Part shown: positions 33,801 to 43,615 of the stretch, piece after piece | Layout of the letters: each line of letters begins with the position of its first letter | How positions within the stretch are numbered: position 1 is the stretch's first letter | Assembly (NCBI GenBank): GCA_022393335.1 | Contig: JAJEKB010020913.1 | Coordinates: forward strand, 24,117 to 88,116 | DNA: 64,000 nt | DNA from: Macrotrachela quadricornifera | Lineage: Eukaryota; Rotifera; Eurotatoria; Philodinida; Philodinidae | Direction: 5' to 3' | The notes under the pieces: model-generated | The model's input: the letters and a program-made list of their open reading frames with translations, nothing else | Told to the model about the DNA's origin: nothing | The model's database searches: none | Position numbers and translations under genes: made by a program

Positions 33801-35759
33801 ATATATCATTCGATGATTCAATTACAGGCCGTTGTTCAATATGTAATTCTTCAATGTGACCATTGGTCATGACAATCATTTGATCTATTTCAACTAAAAA
33901 ATGTGTCTGATGTGTAACCAATATTCGAGTCTTTCCACGAAGAAGACTACGAGGACCAATACATTGATCAAAAATGCTCTTTGCCACCTTTGGATCAACA
34001 GCAGCAAGTGGATCATCAAGTAAATATAAGTCAGCATCAGCGTACAAAGCACGAGCGAGTGATATGCGAGCTTTTTGTCCACCACTCAAATTGACACCTT
34101 TATCACCAACCATCAATAAATCACCGACTTCACCAAAATTCTGTAAATCAATATCAAGACAACATGCCTTTATTACATTTTTATAACGTTCTTCATCCAT
34201 CGCTTTGCCAAGAAGAATATTAGCTCGAATAGTATCAGCAAATATCCACGCTGATTGTGGAGCATACGATATTGAATCAACATTTACTCCTAGTTTTCCA
34301 CTAACAAGATTGATCTCACCAAGAATTGCAGCAAGTAAAGTTGACTTACCAGCACCAACCGCACCTTTCACTGCAACCAAGTTTCCGCCTCTAATTTTGA
34401 GATTGAGAGAGAACAACGAAGGAGTATCTTTCCAAGAAAATGATGCATCTTCCATTATGATTATATGATCTTCGTTTTCTTTCTTCACTTTTTCACGTTT
34501 ATTCAACAATATGTCAAGTTGCATAAATTGATCGATTCTTCGTGCAGAAACACGAGCCTCACTGAACTTTTCGATCGCTGACGGCATCGTAATTGTCACT
34601 GGAGCACGAACCATAACGAAGAAGGCTAATGTAGAAAATATATCTTCTGAAAGCAAAGTTCGACCCATTAGCCAACTACCACCAAAGGTAGCAAGAGAAA
34701 TTAAAGGTAATGCTGCGAAGGAGAGAGCAGTATTGAGAGCTCTCAAATAGCTCACTTTATAAATATTCGCAAGTTCATGTCGACGTGTTTCACGTATTCG
34801 TTTTTCCATAGCTTTTTCCCAATTATACATTTTAATAATTTGACATCCATTGACAAGTTCATTGATTGTTTGGACACGTTTGTCTGTACATGCCATTGTA
34901 ATCTTTCGATATCGGCTGAATTGTCTACTGAAAATGCACTGTATAGGTACTAATAAAATCAATACGGCATAGCCGAATAATGTCGGTAAACCAATGTACC
35001 ACCAAAGAAGACCAAATGTTCCAAGAGCTTCAAGAGGTACGAGCATGGAAGCATGCACAAATACACTCAATTCTTCGAATTTACCAACATCATTTGCAAC
35101 TAAATTGATTATTTGAGCAGCAGTAGTCTTGTGAAGAGCTGCAGTATTAATTTTCAACAAGTGTTTATAGATGGCAGATGATAAGGCATTGCGAATTCGC
35201 ATACCTATGCGACTATTTCGAAAAAAGATTTGTTGAGGAACAATAGCTTGTACAATAGCAGAAATGCAAAGACCAATACAAAATAGATAAGCAGCATAAA
35301 TTGGTAAGTTTGATTTACCTTTAATATAGAGAACTATTTGACGAATAAGTAATGGTTGTGCAATATGAGCCATAACAAGTGGAAAAACGAGTAACATACT
35401 TATTATAAAATCTTTATAAAATGTTCGGTTAATTACATACCATGTACTTCGCCATCCAGAACTATGTTGATTCACTCTGTTCAACAAGACTGAACATTTA
35501 TCATTAATAGAAAGTTCGTCAAGATCGTTTTCCACAAGCGTACGTTTATTACTCAAGGAAAGAATAGGCGTTACCCATGCATACAATGGTATCTGTATCC
35601 ATCTTGTCCATGATGATTCAGCCCAATCTAATCGTGATGATTGCCTTTGTTCATCTAGAATATATTATTATCAGAATGAACTATTTGCGGATATTTCTGT
35701 TCTTGTTTTCATAATGAAAAAATGCAAGCATTCTTAATTTTTAATATGTACATACTCAT
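30882..35759 (-). CDS. ABCC/MRP-type ABC transporter (ABCC4-like)
   Basis: Proposed exons are 35759-35756 (ATG plus one base), 35654-32571 and 31453-30882; they sum to 3660 nt, giving 1219 aa in frame. The order is TMD1-NBD1-TMD2-NBD2 without an N-terminal TMD0, as in short MRPs. NBD1 has Walker A GAVGAGKST (about residue 430), signature LSGGQKARISLARAL and Walker B LLDDP (Asp in place of the catalytic Glu, usual for ABCC NBD1). NBD2 has Walker A GRTGAGKSS at residue 1029, split by an intron, a divergent signature LSAGERQ, Walker B ILLIDEA with the catalytic Glu, and the H-loop IAHR. It should export organic anions or conjugates across the membrane. Introns are 101 bp (gtatgt...ctag) and 1117 bp (gtatga...ttag). 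The tiny first exon is the least certain part; the NBD2 exon is secure. Confidence 0.85.
31454..32570 (-). other. Unusually long (1117 bp) intron inside NBD2 Walker A of the ABCC gene
   Basis: The 5' splice site is ggacag|gtatga at 32571/32570 and the 3' site is catttag|gtgcc at 31454/31453. Splicing restores GRTG-AGKSS. Every other intron I could define in this window is 48-199 bp. The interior is AT-rich and no transposon ends or frame could be recognised in it. Confidence 0.7.
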
Positions 35760-36602
35760 TTCAATTAATACAATAATATTGCTTTGTTGTTATCAGAATA
35801 AACTTGCTCCGTATTTTTGCTATATTTTGAATTTCAAGTGACACATGGTGAGAATTTTAGTTTTAGTAGTTGTTCTTTCAAACATAAAATTTGCTTTATC
35901 ACATTTTCTTTTCTTTCTTATCATTGTCATATAAGTAGTTCCTTGCATACATACGTTGCTACTCTTAATGCATTCATTATATAAAAGTGATGCAAATAAA
36001 ATTCAACGGTGCGATTTGTATACTGAACATTCATTACATCCTTTCACTCACATCAACATCATAATTATTTTAAGATTTTTGAACAAAACCTATATCATAT
36101 CTTGTAATTCGAAAATCTTTCTAAATCACTTTGGCTATTGTTCATTACACAATGAACACCTAGGTGTTATAAACATTTTTAATGTAACGAATTGATATGC
36201 TGATTCCTTCGAATAGTATCATTACCTAAATTGTGAATTTGTTGAATAGATTAAATTTCTGTCTCTTCAATTTTGAGTGTATTAGTGTAAGAATATATAA
36301 TGTTTCAAATGTTGTGCATTAGTTTACAACTAAGTACATTTAATAACGGCACGTTTTGACTACAATGATGAAGATAAGAAACAAGAAAGATTTTTCTGCT
36401 ACAGTAAGATAAATATAAAGGTCTTCATTATTTTTTATTTTCACTGTCATCAATCCTTCAAGGAGTTACTCGCTAAAATCGGCTACTTGTATAGTGTGAA
36501 TAACTTTCTACCGAATGCACAACGAATTTATGCAATGTTTTCTACAGCTTTCTCATCGCAATCAAATTGTTTGCGTCCAGAATGACTTAAATGTTGAATG
36601 AT
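35760..36602. other. Intergenic stretch upstream of the ABCC gene
   Basis: It may contain the ABCC promoter. No specific site or gene is recognised. Confidence 0.35.
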
Positions 36603-37290
36603 TTAAAGGTATCCTCCCCCTCTTTTTTTTTGTTTATATGCACTGTAGATAGACCATGTGTTGGTATTTTGATTGTCGTTTAAATGATCTAGATCGGCCC
36701 TGCCATTCAATTACTATCGGGTACCCACTAAAAGCTTCTACCAAATGAAAAAAAATCAGACTGCTCCCAAACTTATTTTTCGTTTTTCTCAAAACTAGTT
36801 TTTCATGCACAGGACTAAATTGTGGATCGGGAAACCTCCCTTTAACTTCGTCCAATCGAGCTGAAATTTTTACCATAGCTACTTTGAACTTTCTCCATAA
36901 GTAAAATCGGCGGTTTTCATTTATGGTATCTCCATCAAAATTTATAGGTTCCGAAAGTTAAAAACTTGCTTTGGGAGAAAACCTTTACGTGCATTTTTTA
37001 TAAAAAAAAAAAGAAAGTGAGATTTTTGAAAAAGCTGAAAATTAACTCTGAGATATGGTCGTAGGTATTTCCAAAAAAAATTTCAGCGAAACCGAACAAA
37101 GTTTGACATACAAGTTCCTCTGCAGGGTGAGGACCTTTGGAAAACCATGAAAACCACCTTAGAGAATTTTTTCCTCGAACACGTGTCTGATCATTTTAGG
37201 TGATCTATCTACCATAAAAATTTCAACTCAATCGGACTTATCGTCTTTGAGATCTGAAAATCGTCAAAAAAGAGGGAGGGGTATCCTTAA
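36603..37290. mobile_element. Inverted-repeat element (MITE-like), about 0.69 kb
   Basis: The left end tttaaaggtatcctccccct and the right end (reverse complement) tttaaggatacccctccctc align over about 25 bp with a one-base gap, and both continue into t-runs. The interior frames (e.g. 36634-36876) show no known protein. A ttaa/taaa flank is compatible with several superfamilies; I could not settle on a target duplication. Confidence 0.45.
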
Positions 37291-37915
37291 AGTTAAAGTG
37301 ACATCCCTACCTAAGACCACGTATCGTTTTACAGTTTTTCGTATCTCATCAAGGTCTACTTGTCGCCAAAAGATGGATTCCAAATGGCTTGAACACTTAA
37401 ATATGTTCCCTCCTGAGTGAATACATTGAATGATGGTATATAGGACAAAAATAGATCAATTTATTCTGGAGTTTCTCTATAATCAAAAAGATGAAGAGTA
37501 ATAGCTCGACTAGCGATGAATAGCAAATGCTATTGACATATCATATCAAAATGAAATTTGAAACAACAAAATGGAAATTGGTTATAGCACATATTAACAA
37601 GAGACACAAAACTCTGGTACTAATTCGTAAGTTTCGATGCATCAAAAATACTTTCAAACGAATCAAAAATGAACAGATCTTTTATTCTAAAACAATTATG
37701 CAGTCTGTTTCATTGACTGCATATACGTTTTTAAGGTAAAAATTGTGTCATTATCATAGATTTCAACAATTTAGCTTCTATTGCCTATGGATGATATACT
37801 AGATTTGAATGCACTTTGAAAAAAAGATATAGAAATGTATTGTCATTTATTGTTATATAAGCAATTTTCAACAAAAAAACGATTATCGCGCACCGAACTG
37901 TCCTTTTTGCATTGT
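37291..37915. other. Intergenic stretch between the inverted-repeat element and the GPCR gene
   Basis: Nothing recognisable; no gene or repeat boundary is supported. Confidence 0.35.
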
Positions 37916-38872
37916 TCAATTCATAGGAGCCGTCTGTCGAGTAATTGCACGATGAATTCGTTTTTTAACAGAAACCCAGATTTGTGGTATCCAAGCTAAG
38001 CATAGAAACGGCAAACACAAAGGATACAAGTAGGTGACAAAAAAGCTGATGTCGAATGCCACTGGGTAAAAGGAAAAAAAGTTACGAATTAGAATGATGA
38101 TAGAGAATGGCATAGCAGTTACAAGAAATGAAACTGATATGAAAATAAGTTGAAAGGCCATTTTACCATACTTTCGCCAGCCAACCGTTTGACGAAGATG
38201 GCGCTTAGAATAGATTATACGAATGAAAAGTGTAATACTAAATATCAAATCACTAATTGGCGGTATCGAAAAGTTCGCAATCATGTCATATGTGGACATT
38301 ATTTCGTAACTATAATAACAAGGAATAGCGCAAGGCGCCGATTGAAAATCATATGAATTGTCACATGGATAAATGAAATAAGCATAAATATAGAAACATA
38401 TAACATAAAAAAGAAGAATAAAAGGTGGTACATAATGAAAGCATATTTTTTTCCATTTTGAACGAAGAAGACGTTCATGAAAAATGAGAATATGCCTTTG
38501 AAATGATGCCCATGCCATCATGAATCCGCACATTGCCCATACAGCACTATCGATAGAAAGCCAGATCATACAGTAGACAGGATTTTTGAAAAGAACTGTG
38601 CCTCGTTGGTAAAAATCTAAGTACATTGAAATGTTGATCGCCACGTAAATAAAATTAAGAAATAACATAATGAGAAGTGAATGATAGTTTAGTCCTGAAC
38701 GAAGAGTTTTTTGAGACATAACGTAAACTATGACGACTAGATAGCAAATCAACGATGGTATTTCGAGTACAAGCAAAATATTGAATCTCATTGATGTACT
38801 AATTGGTGAAACATAAGTGTCTTCTTGAGTATAATTGTTTTGACTTGTATTTTGGCTTAGATTCTGTTGCAT
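37916..38872 (-). CDS. Seven-transmembrane GPCR, rhodopsin-like, bdelloid-expanded type
   Basis: 318 aa, a single exon from the ATG at 38872. Seven hydrophobic segments can be seen: about 30-52, 62-88, 100-124, 150-172, 205-226, 238-264 and 276-298. The N terminus is Asn/Gln-rich with NxS/T sites (NLSQNTSQNNYT), suiting an extracellular domain. TM3 ends in FQRHILIF, in the place of the DRY motif of class A receptors. A Cys before TM3 (YCMIW) and Cys in the second outer loop (SAPCAIPC) could form the usual disulfide. TM7 has YPLCLPFLCLAW in place of NPxxY. The ligand is unknown. The short loops and QRH motif resemble the large lineage-specific receptor sets of bdelloids (inference from memory of the family). 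No signal peptide. Confidence 0.8.
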   Translation of the reverse strand: MQQNLSQNTSQNNYTQEDTYVSPISTSMRFNILLVLEIPSLICYLVVIVYVMSQKTLRSGLNYHSLLIMLFLNFIYVAINISMYLDFYQRGTVLFKNPVYCMIWLSIDSAVWAMCGFMMAWASFQRHILIFHERLLRSKWKKICFHYVPPFILLFYVICFYIYAYFIYPCDNSYDFQSAPCAIPCYYSYEIMSTYDMIANFSIPPISDLIFSITLFIRIIYSKRHLRQTVGWRKYGKMAFQLIFISVSFLVTAMPFSIIILIRNFFSFYPVAFDISFFVTYLYPLCLPFLCLAWIPQIWVSVKKRIHRAITRQTAPMN

Positions 38873-40020
38873 GTTAATTGGTTGTCGGTACTAACTGCCT
38901 AGATAAAAGGAAGTGTTTTGATCAAATAAATTTGAAGTGCTTGTGTCAGCGTCTACAAATATTCTTATTCAAAATGATGTTTGTGCATGAAGTGTGATTA
39001 TATATCTTTGTAAAAATCTATATTATAATAGACAAACTTTTTCAGTTCAGGAACTTTTTCTGATTGGTTACAGAACGGAAAAAGTTCTTTTGAACGATAA
39101 GTGACAGAATGAAAAAAAAAGAATATATACGATGAACATATATATGAGAATGAGTATCTATGTACCTTTTCCTACATTTTCATTTGTCGGTTAATTATCT
39201 ATAGATCATTGTGTATAGACGCCGTCTCGCTTCATTCATTATTCTGAGTATATATATTTGAGTTATTTGATCAATACTTTATTCTCTCTCATTCAATGAT
39301 TTAAAATTGACTTAGCATGACTTCAGGTTGACTTTGCAAGGTTCGGATTTTAAACTTTTTTTGATCTTAGATAGGAGTAAACCATTTTATTTGATTATCG
39401 AATTTTGAGCTGCGAATTGCTTTTGTTTAGTATATCTGTTGCTGAAGAAGAGCGTAGGATTACAATATATCCAATTCTATCTTTCTAGAGGCGGGGAGGG
39501 GGGGGGGGTATATTCTCTCCAGAATAGAAGGACACTATCTATTTGCGCAGCCCTCATAAAAAAGAATAAAAGCAATCTAAAAGAAAATAAAAGAATAAAA
39601 AAAGGAATCAAAATATAAAAAAAGTTTATTAATATTTACTGTCAAATTTATTATTTGTTTAATTTCATATAGCTATTCATAGTTTTGAATTTATTGTTAT
39701 AAATTTTTATATTTAGCTATTCATCAGAAGAACAAGAACGACTACATTAAAAAGATAAAAGATGAAAGATAAAATAAAATAAAATAAAAATTATATATCA
39801 TAATTTTTTTATGTTAATTGATATAAGAGTTTTCTATTTAAATATAAAAAAAGCAAATAGCAGATTAAAACATAAAAGGAAATAAAACAATAAAAGAATA
39901 AAAAATTGAAACACTGCATTATTTCTGTTATTTCTATTTACTGATATAAGTTTCTTAGGTTGATAGAAAAAGTTAAAAAAAAAAGCTTAATTAAGACGAA
40001 AATCTAAAGTAAAATAAAAA
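38873..40020. other. Intergenic A/T-rich and low-complexity stretch
   Basis: A g-rich patch lies at 39490-39509, followed by long aaataaaag tracts (39540-40020). No gene is seen. Confidence 0.4.
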
Positions 40021-40029
40021 AAATCATTT

Positions 40030-40483
40030 AAAATTGTTGTGAAATGATGATTGGTAGGCGAGAAGAACGAAAAGAAAATATGAAAACATATCGTGAAAAA
40101 AAAACACAAAAAAAATTAAGGTTTCAAATGCGTTACATTATGAAGAAAATCGGCAAGCAATTTTGGGTAAAAGAAGTAAAAATCGACAAGTAATTTCGGC
40201 TTGAATTCATGAATATTACATGGAAAATAGCGAGGAAAGACGTAGGAGTTATATCGAGAATCAAAATGTTATTAAAAATCGAACCAGTAACCGAAATGAG
40301 AGAACTTTGGAAACGCATTTTAAATCGTCTATTTTTGCGTCTCCGAATTTTGTTTATCCGGCCACTTATGGTTTAGATTCTTTGAATATTGAATGCGAAC
40401 ACTGTAAAGCGGTTTATTTCAAAGATGAATTAAAAAGCATATATTGTCACAATAGAAAACAGGAGGCGGTCGATTGTGTGTAA
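40030..40483 (+). pseudogene. Helitron replication-protein N-terminal fragment
   Basis: The frame at 40220-40483 reads MENSEERRRSYIENQNV, then a segment ending SLNIECEHCKAVYFKDELKS. The pattern IxCxxCxAxxFxxE followed by a CHxxK-like stretch is the conserved N-terminal zinc-binding motif of Helitron Rep/helicase proteins. The Arg/Glu-rich repeats before it (back to about 40030, in shifting frames) fit the rows of RxRxxR repeats those proteins carry. Everything after the zinc motif is missing. A stop (tga) at about 40201 and a frame change near 40130 show decay. Confidence 0.55.
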
Positions 40484-40700
40484 GACACTTGTGTGTAATA
40501 TGATTGAGTATTATGTGTAAATGAATATTTTTGTCAAAAAAATGAAAGATAGTGAACAAAAAGCAGATAAAATAACAAAAATGGATTAAGATGAACAAAT
40601 CAAAGAACAAGTATAGCATGAATGTGTGGGCAATCGCTTTTATTTTCTGTATATTATCATTCGTAGAGTTGTCTAAAATCCGTAAAACTCGGGATGTTGT

Positions 40701-41999
40701 TTATTGAGTTTTGGCACTCTTTGGTTTTGGTACGAGACCTGTTACTATTGGAGTCATTTCACCGTCTATGTATGATTGCTCTGTTTGAAGATCATTCAAA
40801 AAACACTAAAATCCAAGATAGGCTGAATCTACGATATTGTTCAGTCGTCGGTGTCCTCCTTCGACAGCATTGTTTGTATGATCGAACTGGTTCCTCAACA
40901 AATGGTGTACATTCCAAAATGTGATTGAAAACGTTGGAATTGTTCTTCTGTTGCGACTTCGAAACCTACCAATATAATAATCTTCAAAATAATTGTAAAT
41001 AGGATCAAGATCTGGAATTTGTAGATTACCAATATCTTCAAATGCTGAATAGATATCATTTGTTTCCAAAAAAGTTAATGCAGGAGGCATTCGCACTGCA
41101 TGTGCATATACTTCATCGTTCCCATATTTAGTTGTAAAACCTGCTTTTTGAACTTGCCGATAGATGTTTTGTGTTAGGTGGAAAAAACATGCATGAATGC
41201 TTGATTGAGGCCAACAGGAATTGATAGCTTTCATTGCTCCTAATTCGAAATCAATGAGAAATGACCTAGGATTGGATAGTGGCCTTAATGATATCATAGT
41301 ATCGTAAACCCTCTTGTAAGTTCCTTCGTCTTTGCGAGGTATAAGAACATAAGCCAATGGAATGATATTGGCTTGTACTGAACTATGAATTGAGTATAAT
41401 TAGTAAAAAAGCTCAGGGACGACCTTGAATGTGCCATCCATATACACGTCTGTACAGGATTGAAGTAGATTAAGTTGTTGGTTTATTGCAAACTTTAAAA
41501 AACCGTCCGAATTTTGATTCCCTGAGTCGTATTGTAAAAACTGTTCTTTTTTCTTTGTAAGAGCAAATGAATTGTTTACTTGTATTTCTGATATTGACCG
41601 AGGATTTGCTAAAACATTTAGATTTGCAGCACGTTGTCGGCATACGGTACGTTTCATGTTGTTAATAGGCGGAAGCTGGCTTAAGACTGCAGTAAATATA
41701 GTGGCAATGGATGTGGCAATAATTGAATGTGTGGTCATTGTTGTCTTAGACAGATCATGAACTTCTGAACGGCATTGACGAATTCCACCTATACTCGGAT
41801 TTGGAGCATGATTGTGATCACCAACTCGATGACAAATCATGTTATTGGTTGTATCCAACCTGGCTTTACATTTCTGTTTGTTGCATTTTGTGCATCGCCA
41901 GTATAGTTTACTTTCATGAGAACGTTCTTTAACGTAATCAAAACCGTTCTCAATCAGAACTGGTTTGCCTCTTTCAGTTGTAGAAAATAAAATTGACAT
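40701..41999 (-). pseudogene. MULE transposase with FLYWCH zinc finger, two nonsense codons
   Basis: From the ATG at 41999 one frame runs to the stop at 40701, interrupted only by TAA at 41402-41400 and TAG at 40808-40806. Residues about 10-65 are a FLYWCH finger: LYWRCTKCNKQKCKARL with C2 and H-x-H (DHNHAPN). The MULE transposase domain follows: YMDGTFKVVPELFY, PLAYVLIPRKDEGTY, DFELGAMKAI (the second catalytic Asp region) and ACFFHLTQNIYRQVQ. Then comes a C-terminal NAVEGGHRRLN block. The first stop falls in FY-stop-LYSIHSS, where Gln (CAA to TAA) is the likely ancestor. Family knowledge: Mutator-like elements encode such proteins. No terminal repeats or 9-bp duplications could be seen. Confidence 0.8.
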
Positions 42000-42445
42000 G
42001 ATATGTTCAAAATTTGATCCGTAATAATATGTTGTTGTATACGAACTTATTTAAATCTTAACATACTCTCTTTACAAAAACGGCAGATATTTATAGGATG
42101 AATTAGATGAGGGATGGAATATACCAGAATACAATGCAGTATATTTTGGAAAATACACAAAATGTTAGACGTTAAATTACATATGAAACTTAAGCAAGGA
42201 AGAAACCAAGAGAAAACACTAAAGGAAAATTTCTGAGAGAGCGAAAGAAACACAGATATAGTTAACATATATGTGCAGGAAAGAAAGAGAACGAGCGAAT
42301 ATGTAGGGAAAATACCTTTATCACCTTCTCTTATGTCTTTCTTTGGTATTAATCAGTGCCGATAAAATTAGTATATGTGCACATGATCATCTGTTCTCAT
42401 AATTGTCTTACACACAATAGTCATAGGCCCGTCAGTGAACACCAT
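42000..42445. other. Intergenic stretch between MULE and ART pseudogenes
   Basis: Nothing recognisable; probably transposon or gene debris. Confidence 0.3.
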
Positions 42446-43615
42446 CTAAATGTCATTATTACTGTTTATCGTGAACAAAGTATGAGGAGAGATGCTTTCG
42501 AAGAAATGCAATGAACCAAGGAGGGATTAATTGCTTTCAATAATTTTTTATAGACAAGTAAAGATCGCAATGTATCTCTTAATTTCGCTCGCCGTGCTTT
42601 ACAAAATCTCAATCAGATGGGAATAGTTTTTATAATGACGATTGATCCTACTAAGTTAACTACTCTGCTCGCTTCAATCCGCAACGTCAGTTATTTCCAA
42701 GGAGAAGATGAAGTACTCTTCTCCATGCATGCCGTCTTTTGTATTCGTCACATCAAAATGATGGATGAAAATTCTCATATCTGTCAACTAGACTTATCAC
42801 TTACAAATCGTATACGGGAAGAAACTATTTCAAATTGTAAAGGGTGGTTCGCATTAGGACGACTACTCATCAGACTAGCTCAGCTCGACAAGGCCGAACA
42901 AGTTTATCAATTTCTGCTTGAACAGGCAACAGAGAAAAATGAAAAAGCAGATATTTATCATTACCTTGGATGAGTTAAACAGGGTCAAACAAAATATAAT
43001 GAAGCAATCGATTTTTATGAAAAATCACTTGCCATTCATCGAAAATTAACACCTCCGAATGATCCTGAGATGGCTATGTGCTTTAATAACCTTGCTAATG
43101 TGTACACTGAAATTGGTTAATACTCCAAAGCACTTTCTTTCCATAAGAAAGTCCTTGTAATCCGAGAACGTTTATGTCCGCTCAATCATCCTGATCTGGC
43201 CATGTCCTACAGTAACCTCGGTTGTGTATATCAGTGCAAGGGCAAATATTCCAAAGCACTTTCCTATGCTGAAAAAGCTCTTGCCATTGGTCAGCAATCG
43301 CTTCCTCCAAACCATCCTGATTTGGCTACTTCATACAACAATATTGGTGCAATATATAAAAGTATGGCTGAATATTCAAAAGCGTTTTCCTTTCACGAAA
43401 AGGGCCTTGCAATTCGACAGCAATCGCTTCCTCCAAATCATATTGCTTTTGCAATGTCCTATTTTAATATGGGTCTCCTTTACCATACAATGGGTGACAT
43501 GGAGAAAGCACGAACATCTCTCCAGCACGCTCTGGATATTGGACAGCGTCCATTGCCATCCAATGATCCTTATCTGGAAACATGTAGAAAGATCCTTCAA
43601 GATGCTAATCGATAG
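42446..43615 (+). pseudogene. ADP-ribosyltransferase (ART)-TPR protein, N-terminally truncated, four stops
   Basis: One frame reads HLNVIITVYRE, then DAFEEMQ-stop-TKEGLIAFNNFL-stop-TSKDR, then FQGEDEVLFSMHAVF. These match the Arg (VYRxQ), the Ser-Thr-Ser strand (FLSTSKDR, its Ser now TAG) and the ExE region (EDE) of an arginine-type mono-ADP-ribosyltransferase. After about residue 130 come TPR repeats of the kinesin-light-chain type, 42 residues each (e.g. DLAMSYSNLGCVYQCKGKYS, then KALSYAEKALAIGQQSLPPN). In-frame stops lie near 42512, near 42554, at 42971-42973 and at 43118-43120. The last three to four repeats (43202-43615) remain open. It is a decayed member of an ART-TPR family common in bdelloids. 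Confidence 0.75.

Noticed and set aside
33569..34468. Several plus-strand frames across the ABCC gene
   Set aside because: They are antisense shadows of NBD1 and the linker.
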